This document shows, in pieces, positions 1 through 7,600 of a stretch of 10,565 bases of DNA. Below the pieces are notes generated by a model, which had not been told where the DNA came from, did no database searches, and saw only the letters and a program-made list of their open reading frames with translations. The number at the start of each line of letters is the position of its first letter. The stretch's first letter is position 1. The stretch covers positions 1 to 10,565 of the forward strand of contig JAEEII010000268.1 in the NCBI GenBank assembly GCA_016281295.1, in the 5' to 3' direction. Position numbers and translations under genes: made by a program. Origin of the DNA: Bacteroidales bacterium (lineage in GTDB: Bacteria > Bacteroidota > Bacteroidia > Bacteroidales > F082).

Positions 1-1538
1 CATTGTTTTTCTTCGGCTTCGTCATCCTCCTGCTCCCCTCCTGCACCTTCCGCTCGAAGGCCAAGACGGAGCGTATGGAGGCCGTGGTGAACGAAGTGCG
101 CGACCGTTACCGTGCCGACGAGGACATCAGCAACGACGACCCGATCTTCGAAGCGTACGACTATTTCCGTCACGCCAAGGATTACCAGACCGCCGCTTCA
201 GCCGCCCTCTACAGTGGTCGGGTACGTCAGGCAAAAAAGGAATACGAAGCCGCCATGAACTGTTACCAAGAGGCTGACCGTTATGGTCGCTTGACGGGCG
301 ACTCGGTCAGCGCCGCCTTCGCCCAATATTACATAGGCGACCTCCTTAACAACAGCGGCCATGAAGACGAGGCCATCGTCAACTACAAAGCGGCTGCCGA
401 GCTGTGGGGCGACAGCCTCTCCCGCAAGGCCAAGTGCCTCAACGCCGTAGCCATGATGAACATCGTCATCGATGCGTATGACAGCGCTTTTGTATATCTG
501 GAACAGGCCTTAAAGCTCGCCCAAATCTCCAATGACCCCGTCACGGAAGCCTCCGTTTGGAACAACTACTCCGTGGCTTACCAGCTCACCGATGACTTCG
601 ACGCTGCCAAAAACTGTCTTCGGAAAGCCTTGCCTTTGGTAGATGTCAAGCGCCGTCCCATCGCCCTGATGAACCTCGCCAAAGTGTATCTTGCCTTGGA
701 CGAACGCGACTCCCTCGAATACTATAAAACAGCGATGCTCAACGCCATGGAACTGACGGAATGCCGTCCCGAGACCATGGCCGCCGTCTATGCCTTCCTG
801 ATCAAAGAAGCCTTGAGCAACGGTGATTATGCCACTGCGTTCGATCTGGAGAAAAAACACGAAGAAGTTGCCCTCGACATCCTCTCCGACCAAACCCAAA
901 GCTCCGTGCTCGAAATCCAAAAGAAATACGACTTCGAGGCCCAAGCCAACCAGCACAACCGTCAGATGCTCTCGCGACAACGGCTCATCATCGTGCTCAT
1001 CGTCATCTTAATGATTGCCTTGGTCATCATCACTGGATTGATCTTCAATGCCTTGAAAAAGAAACGTATCGAAGCCGAAATCAATGCCAACCTGCTGGAA
1101 CTCAAGAAACGCAACGAGCAGCAACAACGAGAACAGAGCGACCTCCAAACCCAAATGGAGACCCTCCAAAAACAAACCGACGACCGACTCAAAGACGAAT
1201 ACCTTCAGAAGTGCCATATCATCCGATGCTTTGAAGTGTATTCACATGACCGTAACAACCCCATGGGGTTCAAGGACTTGGAAAAAGCCCTGTTCGAAGG
1301 CGAGGACCATTGGACAGGATTCGAACAAGCCTTCGAGGGCGTGCATCCTGGGTTCATCGACTCCGTCAAGACAAATTATCCCGACCTCACGGAATCAGAG
1401 TTCCGTTATTGCCTGCTCTCACACTTCAAACTCAGCCGACAAGAATACGCCAACGCCCTTGGATGTAGCGTCTATAACATCGACAAAATCAGGGCAAGCC
1501 TCAACAATAAATTAAGAATTAAGAATTTAGAATTATGA
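1..1538 (+). CDS. TPR transmembrane regulator with lipobox and C-terminal HTH-like domain (5' end outside window)
   Basis: Probable one-component membrane regulator. Numbering from the TTG at 3, about 511 residues are visible. A hydrophobic N-terminus ends in the lipobox-like LLLPSC (Cys14). Degenerate TPR-like helical repeats rich in A, Y and L fill about 55-320. One strong membrane helix lies at about 327-349, and a Gln/Glu/Lys-rich coiled coil at 350-400. The C-terminus (about 453-506) reads as a LuxR-like helix-turn-helix: YPDLTESEFRYCLL, then LSRQEYANALGCSVYNID. Inferred topology is TPRs in the periplasm and HTH in the cytoplasm. The TTG at 3 is probably an internal Leu codon, with the real start before the window. 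It is the first visible gene of a four-gene operon, and its TGA overlaps the next ATG. The last residues (LRIKNLEL) are encoded by a heptamer repeat. The signal sensed is unknown. It shares its layout with the gene at 7860-9326. Confidence 0.8.
   Translation, partial: LFFFGFVILLLPSCTFRSKAKTERMEAVVNEVRDRYRADEDISNDDPIFEAYDYFRHAKDYQTAASAALYSGRVRQAKKEYEAAMNCYQEADRYGRLTGDSVSAAFAQYYIGDLLNNSGHEDEAIVNYKAAAELWGDSLSRKAKCLNAVAMMNIVIDAYDSAFVYLEQALKLAQISNDPVTEASVWNNYSVAYQLTDDFDAAKNCLRKALPLVDVKRRPIALMNLAKVYLALDERDSLEYYKTAMLNAMELTECRPETMAAVYAFLIKEALSNGDYATAFDLEKKHEEVALDILSDQTQSSVLEIQKKYDFEAQANQHNRQMLSRQRLIIVLIVILMIALVIITGLIFNALKKKRIEAEINANLLELKKRNEQQQREQSDLQTQMETLQKQTDDRLKDEYLQKCHIIRCFEVYSHDRNNPMGFKDLEKALFEGEDHWTGFEQAFEGVHPGFIDSVKTNYPDLTESEFRYCLLSHFKLSRQEYANALGCSVYNIDKIRASLNNKLRIKNLEL
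1510..1537 (+). repeat. Four tandem heptamers across a stop/start junction
   Basis: Four 7-nt units follow one another: AATTAAG, AATTAAG, AATTTAG and AATTATG. They encode the last residues of the upstream regulator. The final unit ends in the ATG start codon of the DUF3244 gene. Positions 1510-1531 are an exact 22-nt reverse complement of 10450-10471 in the terminal array. The next bases (AGAGGGA, 1538-1544) also match the reverse complement of the TCCCTCT that borders the heptamers there, though seven bases alone could be chance. Confidence 0.85.
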
Positions 1539-1999
1539 GAGGGACCATAAAGACTTTCTTCTTACTGATTATCATTATCTTGGGCACCAACTCATGCACC
1601 AAGGAGCCTTCCTATCATGATCTGTTCTACAACACCTCCCTCGCCCATTCAACCGACTCAGACGACAAGGAGAAAAAGGTGGATGTGAAGGGGTCGTTGA
1701 TGAACGGTGACATGAAAAGCCCCAACATCGAATCATGGCTGGTCAATAATACCCTTTACGTATGTTTCTACGAGACGGTGGAAAACTGCATGACCTTGGT
1801 CACCGACAGCAACGGCAACCTCTTGTTCTCGAGAAGGATGGCCAAACAGTATCCCTGCGTGGTAAGGGTCTTCATGGGCAATGAGCCTACGGGAACCTAT
1901 CATCTTTATATCACCGACGGCATCAAGACCGCCGAAGGAGACTTCTACTATGTCAACACCTCGCCTTTGGAAAACGGAAAACAAAACAACCAACAATAA
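1535..1999 (+). CDS. DUF3244-like small lipoprotein
   Basis: A 154-residue exported protein. The signal sequence is hydrophobic (FFLLIIIILGTNSC) with a lipobox Cys at 21. An acidic and polar linker follows, then a compact beta-rich domain at about 52-138. The spacing of its features fits the DUF3244 family: a GSL start, NNTLYVCF, a turn at TDSNGNLLFS, and the ending GTYHLYITDG...GDFYY. Such domains resemble small Ig-like or T9SS-tail beta-sandwiches; no enzymatic role is apparent. The ATG overlaps the upstream TGA as ATGA, so translation is probably coupled to the regulator. Three bases separate it from the next gene. The tail is Asn/Gln-rich (ENGKQNNQQ). A surface or periplasmic lipoprotein role is inferred. 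The family call rests on pattern recognition. Confidence 0.72.
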   Translation: MRGTIKTFFLLIIIILGTNSCTKEPSYHDLFYNTSLAHSTDSDDKEKKVDVKGSLMNGDMKSPNIESWLVNNTLYVCFYETVENCMTLVTDSNGNLLFSRRMAKQYPCVVRVFMGNEPTGTYHLYITDGIKTAEGDFYYVNTSPLENGKQNNQQ

Positions 2000-2002
2000 A
2001 TC

Positions 2003-2605
2003 ATGAAAAATATCCTAATAATTTTGGCATTGGCCTTCTGCCTTCCAACCATGGCACAAGAACAAGACAAGGAGCGTGATGTCAGCAATGAAATCGCTAT
2101 AAGCTATGGATTTCATCCCGTAAGCGGTGATGACTTCCTACCCAGCGTGCCCTTCTACTATTACCTCGACAAAATAGGGGCTTTTTCGGGCAGTTACACC
2201 CATTTCTTCAACAAAGTTGTCGGGGTGGGTGGCACCTATTGTTTCGACTATAGGGAAATCGACTACCGCTATCATGGCACCAACAATCCTTTGGTCTGCA
2301 ACCTTTACGAATCCTGCCACTCCCTTATGGGACACCTCAAACTGAACTGCATCAACAAGAAACATTTCACCCTTTATGTCAAAGCTGATGCTGGTCTTTG
2401 CTTTTGGGGCTATCGACTAAAAGAATTCCAACCCGACCTATTCGGTGTGAACCTTCCCACCAAGCACTGTTGTTTTGCTTGGCAAGCCGCTACCGGTGTT
2501 GAAGTCGGTAATGACCGCATTGCCGGTTTTCTGCAAGTAGGTGTCGGTATGGAAGGCAACTACAGCTTGGGTATCAGATATAAATTTAAAAACCACGCAC
2601 AATGA
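2003..2605 (+). CDS. Probable small outer-membrane beta-barrel protein
   Basis: A 200-residue protein with a clear signal peptide (MKNILIILALAFCLPTMAQ, cleavage near residue 19). The mature part alternates polar and aromatic or hydrophobic residues in barrel-like strands, such as EIAISYGFHPV, GAFSGSYTHFF, GVGGTYCFDY, FTLYVKADAGLCFWGY, ATGVEVGN and GFLQVGVGMEG. It ends with YSLGIRYKFKNHAQ, which resembles a closing strand. This is the look of small Bacteroidota outer-membrane barrels of the porin/OmpX-like type, but I cannot assign a named family. It follows the DUF3244 gene by 3 nt and shares an ATGA overlap with the next gene, so it belongs to the same operon. Several Cys residues (near 80, 99, 105, 116, 133 and 156-157) are notable for an exported protein and might form disulfides. 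Ligand or transport function is unknown. Confidence 0.65.
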   Translation: MKNILIILALAFCLPTMAQEQDKERDVSNEIAISYGFHPVSGDDFLPSVPFYYYLDKIGAFSGSYTHFFNKVVGVGGTYCFDYREIDYRYHGTNNPLVCNLYESCHSLMGHLKLNCINKKHFTLYVKADAGLCFWGYRLKEFQPDLFGVNLPTKHCCFAWQAATGVEVGNDRIAGFLQVGVGMEGNYSLGIRYKFKNHAQ

Positions 2606-3171
2606 AAAAACTCCTGATCATTTGCACAACGCTCATCATGATGAGCTCCTGCATCGAGCACGCCCATATCTATCAGAAATTGTCCGACGAAGACGCTGCC
2701 GCCATCCCTTACCAACTGGGACAAAAGGTGGATTTCGTGAACCAGGACGGAGACACGCTGACATACGAAGTCGTTTTCGACGACACCTATCCCTACGATC
2801 AAGACCGATTCTTCTCACGGACACACGAAGAAACGGGAAAGATCCCAAAGGACAACTATTACTGCTACGCCCGCACGGTGATTCTCGAATGCGAACAAAA
2901 CAACCACAGCTTAGGGTTTACCATCCGTCCCGACAAGGACCTCATATTCTATTTTGGAAACGACCTCGACCTTAACGGCAACCTCCTGAGCTATCAACCA
3001 TACGCCTCCCTGAACGGAATCGATTACACCAACGTCCATCATGAGATCCTCTACAGTCAATACAACGGCCAGCTAATCTACGACTGGTATTACAGCGAGG
3101 CATTCGGACTCTTGTTTATTCAATACTATGATCAGTCATTGACGAGGGTTCCTTCCCGCCAAGACAGATGA
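2602..3171 (+). CDS. Unrecognised lipoprotein, last gene of the operon
   Basis: A 189-residue protein that I do not recognise. The start MKKLLIICTTLIMMSSC is a typical lipoprotein signal with lipobox Cys17. The mature part is rich in Tyr and Asp, with stretches such as YEVVFDDTYPYDQDRF, NYYCYARTVILEC and LIYDWYYSEAFGLLFIQYYD. The pattern suggests a beta-rich globular domain, and no catalytic motif stands out. The ATG overlaps the upstream TGA (ATGA). It therefore looks co-translated with the probable barrel protein, which fits a lipoprotein/outer-membrane pair at the cell surface. A weak hairpin covers its stop codon. Existence as a real gene is well supported by the signal, operon spacing and composition; the function is open. 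Confidence 0.7.
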   Translation: MKKLLIICTTLIMMSSCIEHAHIYQKLSDEDAAAIPYQLGQKVDFVNQDGDTLTYEVVFDDTYPYDQDRFFSRTHEETGKIPKDNYYCYARTVILECEQNNHSLGFTIRPDKDLIFYFGNDLDLNGNLLSYQPYASLNGIDYTNVHHEILYSQYNGQLIYDWYYSEAFGLLFIQYYDQSLTRVPSRQDR

Positions 3172-3186
3172 AGGCCGCTTTTCATC
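3167..3186 (+). terminator. Weak hairpin at the end of the first operon
   Basis: GATGAA (3167-3172) and TTCATC (3181-3186) form a 6-bp stem with an 8-nt loop over the stop codon of the last operon gene. No T-run follows, so it would be a poor intrinsic terminator. Confidence 0.2.
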
Positions 3187-3233
3187 AGTTTATGAAAATA
3201 GATTCTATTGAAATCACATCCATTAATAAAGAT

Positions 3234-3250
3234 CTTTTTTGCGAAAAAAG
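3234..3250. repeat. AT-rich inverted repeat upstream of the DUF3990 module
   Basis: CTTTTTT (3234-3240) and AAAAAAG (3244-3250) are perfect inverted arms around GCG. It lies 5' of the -7-like element of the DUF3990/XRE pair. It could end upstream transcription in either direction, because T or A runs lie within the arms, or be part of an operator. Confidence 0.45.
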
Positions 3251-3258
3251 GTGTTAAT

Positions 3259-3280
3259 AATAGTAAAATTACTATTTTTG
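3259..3280 (+). promoter_or_regulatory. Candidate promoter -7 element overlapped by an inverted repeat (operator-like)
   Basis: TATTTTTG at 3273-3280, followed by C, fits the Bacteroidota -7 consensus TAnnTTTG and lies 27 nt before the ATG at 3308. AATAGTAA (3259-3266) and TTACTATT (3269-3276) form a perfect 8-bp inverted repeat with a 2-nt spacer, and its right arm covers the start of the -7 element. A dimeric HTH protein bound here would block RNA polymerase, as in autoregulated toxin-antitoxin operons. No convincing -33 element sits at the usual distance. Confidence 0.5.
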
Positions 3281-3289
3281 CAAAAAGTC

Positions 3290-3301
3290 TCGTTATAACG
3301 A
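3290..3301. promoter_or_regulatory. Perfect 12-bp palindrome before the DUF3990 start
   Basis: TCGTTATAACGA is its own reverse complement and ends 6 nt before the start codon. It lies between the -7-like element and the gene, a usual place for a repressor site. It differs in sequence from the inverted repeat at 3259-3276, so the two may bind different proteins, or only one may be functional. Confidence 0.45.
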
Positions 3302-3307
3302 TAGTTT

Positions 3308-3985
3308 ATGAAATCGGTTATCATTTATCACGGTTCGACAAAGATCATCGAAAAGCCCGTTTTTGGAGAGGGAAATCCGAAGAATGATTACGGATTGGGC
3401 TTTTATTGTACCGAAAATCTTGAGCTCGCCAAAGAATGGGCAAGCACGGAACAACACGATGGCTTTGCCAACAGCTATGAGACTGACTTGGAGGGATTGG
3501 ACATCCTCCACCTAAATCAAAAACCCTATCATATCCTAAATTGGCTCTCGATACTGTTGAAAAACAGAACTTTTGTCCTATCACAAGGCCTGCCTACAGA
3601 AGCAAAGGAATATCTGTTGAACCATTTTTTGCCCGACTATGAGCCTTACGATATCATCATGGGTTATCGAGCCGATGATTCTTATTTCTCTTTTGCCAAT
3701 GCCTTCTTGAACAACACCATCTCGTTGGAGCAATTACGGAAAGCGATGTTTTTAGGAAAGCTGGGGGAACAGATCGTATTAAAAAGCGAAAAGGCGTTTG
3801 CAAGCATCCATTTCAAGGAAAGCATCCCCGTTGACAGCAGCCTATACTACCCGAAACGACAAGCCCGCGACCGACAAGCAAGAGAAGACTACCAAAAAGA
3901 AAAAAACACGACATCACCGGTTGATGCCATCTATATGATTGATATTCTCAGACAAAATTGGAATCAAGATGACCCGCGCCTATAA
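3308..3985 (+). CDS. DUF3990 protein, ADP-ribosyltransferase-like putative toxin
   Basis: A 225-residue cytoplasmic protein without a signal peptide. The family marks are IIYHGS at 5-10, NDYGLGFYCTENLELAKEWA at 26-45, YDIIMGYRADDSYF at about 114-127 and GEQIVLKSEKAF at 153-164. This set fits DUF3990. As I recall it, that family is placed with ADP-ribosyltransferase folds. His8 in YHG, the Tyr-rich GLGFY strand and Gln155 would then match the usual three active-site positions; this mapping is inferred. The target is unknown. The C-terminus (about 181-205) is highly charged. It overlaps the following XRE-type gene by 17 nt and has its own promoter-like region with three inverted repeats. Toxin first and HTH partner second resembles the higBA order. 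Most likely this is the toxin of a two-gene module. Confidence 0.78.
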   Translation: MKSVIIYHGSTKIIEKPVFGEGNPKNDYGLGFYCTENLELAKEWASTEQHDGFANSYETDLEGLDILHLNQKPYHILNWLSILLKNRTFVLSQGLPTEAKEYLLNHFLPDYEPYDIIMGYRADDSYFSFANAFLNNTISLEQLRKAMFLGKLGEQIVLKSEKAFASIHFKESIPVDSSLYYPKRQARDRQAREDYQKEKNTTSPVDAIYMIDILRQNWNQDDPRL

Positions 3986-4616
3986 TCCTTTGTATCTAGA
4001 AGATGTGATGAACAACCTCGGCACCATGTTCGACTGCGCCGTCCATGCCGCGCATTGCGACCTGACGTTGTTTTACGAGATGTTTCTGTCTAGCGGCGTC
4101 GCCTCACAAATCGAGGCGGGCAATCCTCGCTACCTGTCAGGACTATCAGGGATGGAGCTGATGCAACTGGTTTTGGATAAAACCTCTGACAAAACGGTGT
4201 CTGTCCTGTCTTACGCACCTTTTGACCGCACCCCGGAATATTGGGTCGGTTGGGCTTTGGCCTATTACCAATGGTATCGTGCTCGGTCGTTTTCATTCCT
4301 TAAAAGCAATGGATTAAACATCAACACCTTGCTTTCGCTATATCCAACCTTGCATGAGGCCGACCTTTCCAAATTCGTACAAACGGCCGATGCGATAATC
4401 GAGCAAGGTCTCCAACACCGGAAAAACCCCCTGAAAGCCATCCGCAAGCAATCTCGTCTCACTCAAAAGCAGTTGGCTGACTTGTCGGGGGTTTCTCTTC
4501 GTATGATCCAAGCTTACGAACAGGGCGACCAGGACATCACCAAAGCGGAAGTGCGCTCGGTCCTCGCACTGGCACGGGTGCTCGGTTGTCGTCCTGAAGC
4601 GATTTTACTAGGTTAA
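3969..4616 (+). CDS. XRE-type HTH protein, putative antitoxin and autorepressor of the DUF3990 gene
   Basis: I chose the ATG at 3969 (215 residues). The reading frame could open earlier at a TTG (3939), but that would add a 47-nt overlap and a rare start. The N-terminal part (about 1-140) starts AYNPLYLEDVMNNLGTMFD and includes GNPRYLSGLSGMELM and PEYWVGWALAYYQWY. It looks like a conserved module that occurs with DUF3990 genes and may bind the toxin. The C-terminal part (about 155-213) is a clear XRE/Cro-type helix-turn-helix: LKAIRKQSRLTQKQLADLSG, then VSLRMIQAYEQG, ending in LGCRPEAILLG. It overlaps the toxin gene by 17 nt, so translation is probably coupled. The inverted repeats at 3259-3301 are natural operator candidates. 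It converges with the T9SS gene, with only 11 nt between the stops and no visible terminator. Confidence 0.78.
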   Translation: MTRAYNPLYLEDVMNNLGTMFDCAVHAAHCDLTLFYEMFLSSGVASQIEAGNPRYLSGLSGMELMQLVLDKTSDKTVSVLSYAPFDRTPEYWVGWALAYYQWYRARSFSFLKSNGLNINTLLSLYPTLHEADLSKFVQTADAIIEQGLQHRKNPLKAIRKQSRLTQKQLADLSGVSLRMIQAYEQGDQDITKAEVRSVLALARVLGCRPEAILLG

Positions 4617-4627
4617 CGATTCCCTTC

Positions 4628-7600
4628 TTATTGCACCACAAATTTCCGTGTCATATCCCCAACGCTGATAAAATACATTCCATTGGGCAATTTTGACACG
4701 TCAATCTGGTTGTATTCTCCGTCGAGGCGACCCGTCAGCAAGGTTTGACCCATCGTATTGCTGATGCGGTACTCACCGGACTGGGCGCCTGATACGGTGA
4801 TGAGACCTGTTGTTGGATTGGGATAAACCTGGAATCCTTCCGTCAAAACGGGTTCTTCCACGCCATAATCATGGTATTCCTCATACACCTCATCACAGTC
4901 CTTTTCGCCGTATTTGAACATCAACCGATTCTCTTTCCAGAAGCAACGGATGCCCTCCACACGGTAGCCTTTGCCTTTATTCATCAGCTTTTCGGGGAAG
5001 AAGCTGGTCAAGTGGCCAATGCCGCGGACGATGGTGCCGCTGAAGACGTGATTCGCATCGCTCACCTGAAGCATCTTGAACGACCGACCTTCATATTCAT
5101 ACTGCTCCACGGCATCCACATGCATCACGAGGCTTCCGGTCCCCACCTTGATTTCCCATTCGTCGCCAGGTTCCATATTGTAATTATAAAGCACGGTGAA
5201 CGCTTGCAAATCCTTGTTCCACCAATAGACTACATCCTCCTCATCATAGATGTACTCATGGCTCAACTCGATATGTTCACCCTTGTCATACAGGGTGTTA
5301 ATACGCACCAAGACGTGAATCTTTTCCTTGTCATTGATGGTGGTGTCGTTAGCCTGGCGGAGGTATTGGTAGGTGATGCTTCCATCCTCATTCAAAATCT
5401 CATAATACCACTCATTGGAAGCCGTGCCACAGTCTTCTTCGATGTCGCTTTGCCAGCTTTCCCATGCTGCTCGATAAAGGTTTTCACAGCCGCAAGGCAC
5501 AATCAACTTTTCCTGTAAACTTGCTGTTGGGAACGTGGTTAAGCCACACATCGCGGGAGTGGTGCCATGACATACCAGGGTCAGCTTCACGCTGCCGTCT
5601 TCTCGACGGAACGCCCCGTCAGCGATGCTGGAGACCGACACGCCCAAGTCCACCCGTGACAGGTTACGGCAGTTGTAAAATGCTTGGGAACCTATGGACC
5701 TCACGCTGTCGGGAACCACGATTTCTTTCAAGGCGAAACAAGAGGCGAACGCCCACGCACCGATAGAAGCCACCGTCTCGGGGATGACAATGGAATCCAA
5801 GCGTGAGCATTCCTCGAACATACCCGCTGGAATGGCTTCCAAATTCTGTGGCAAGGTGATGGTTTTCAGCCAGTCACATTGTTGGAACAGGTAATTCCCG
5901 AGCTGACGCACCGTCTCAGGAATGGTAAACGACGTCAGTCCCACACAAGCTCTAAAAGCGCTTGAGCCAAGAGAAGTCACCGAAGCAGGAAGATTGACCT
6001 CCTTCAGATGGAAGCATTGCAGGAACGCTCTTTCTCCTATTTCAGTTACCGTTTCAGGGATCACGATGGAATCCAATAATTGACAATTATTAAACAAGTC
6101 ATCCGAAATCACTGTAAGGTTTTCAGGAAGATGGACGGATCGAAGCTCATAACAATATGCGAAAGCACCGGCACCCAATTCCTCCACTGTGTTAGGGACA
6201 TCTATCGAAGAGAGATGGGAACAATAGTAAAACACGCTGTCTCCGAGATGCGTCACCGATTCAGGCAAGTCGATGGAGGTCAAGCCAGCCCCTAAAAACG
6301 CACGTTCTTCGATATGCGTTACGGAGGAAGGAATCTCTATAGAAGTAAGATACTGACAGTTGATGAACAACTCTTTTGGAAGTACCGTGATTCCCTCAGG
6401 AAGACGTACCGAGTTAAGCGGCCAACAGTCGGCAAAAGCCCTGTTGCCGATGGTTTCCACCGAGTTAGGCAACACCACGACACGCAGGTAGGAGCATGAA
6501 GAAAACGCCGACTCACCGATGGTGGTCACCGTGTTGGGCACCACCACTGAATTCAGTTCACCATTGCAATTTTTGAACGCTCCGTCACCCACAGCAGTGA
6601 CGGTATAGGTAGCACCTTCATAATCAATAGTTTCTGGTATCTCAATATCACCCACATAACTATTAAAGCCGGTGCTTTCCAAGTCCGGGGTATAGGTCAC
6701 TTCCACCGTGTTGTTGCCGGTGATGTTATAATACAAGCCGCTGGCTTCGTCATAAAACTTCACGCCTAACAAGGGATTCAAGGTGGGAATCTCATCCGCA
6801 TTCACAATGCTTTTCCAGTACTCTGTTCCCGTGACAAAATACAGGTAATTATCATACCCTTTGAAGAGATAACCACTTCCGTCGCCAGGAGCAATGTCAA
6901 CAAGGGGAATGGCCTCGCCTACATCGACAAACGTCTCGCCATGGTCGAGGGAATAAGAGAGAACCGCTGAATAGCCTGCGAAAGTGGGCTTGTAAACCAC
7001 ACCGCTGTTGCTAATGGCCAAACTTGTACCATCAAAGAGATAAAAGCCTGGGATATGCTGGAAGCCAACACTGCTCCCGTCGCCACTATAGCCACAAGCC
7101 ACCACGTTATCCTCGGGGTCGAAGGCCATGTCACGAATGTTCACGCCTACGCCGGCAACGCGTTCCCCATCTTGCATATCGGAAAGCATTAAATGATATA
7201 TGCCTCCTCCTTCGTTGATATCAATGGTACTAATTCCAATATATACATCACCGTTCTCATTGACCAAAAGATCACCGATGGTCGGAGCGTTGTTCGCAAT
7301 CATAAACCCAGGAATAGCTCCATCCCAAGTGACACCATTGTCAGTGGTCCAAAAGATTTCACCAGTGGATGACCATCCAATAACGGTCTCATTACTTGGC
7401 GCATACAAACCCGCAACATCTTCAATAGCGCATGAAGAAACCTGAGGCATTTGTTGCCAGATGTCGCCATTGTCATCAGAAAATATTACAGCATTCAACG
7501 TGTTGTTGAAAAGGAAGATTCTACCTTCCGGACTGACGCAGAAACAATGCGAGTTAAAAAGAAAATTGAAGCCCGTTTCAGGACCAATCACAATGGTGCA

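Noticed and set aside
3..5. TTG as the true start of the first gene
   Set aside because: The signal sequence would begin abruptly without the basic residues expected before the hydrophobic stretch. An ATG upstream of the window is more likely.
510..980. Open frame of 156 codons on the minus strand
   Set aside because: It is antisense to the TPR regulator. The many V, G and F residues come from reading Glu/Lys/Asp-rich codons backwards.
2541..2975. Open frame of 144 codons on the plus strand, different frame
   Set aside because: It overlaps two well-supported operon genes and is Arg/His/Pro-rich, as expected for an out-of-frame reading.
4871..5518. Open frame of 215 codons on the plus strand
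   Set aside because: It lies wholly antisense to the T9SS gene, where the signal peptide, LRR pattern and sorting tail prove the minus-strand frame. Its protein is low-complexity and hydrophobic, with no family features.
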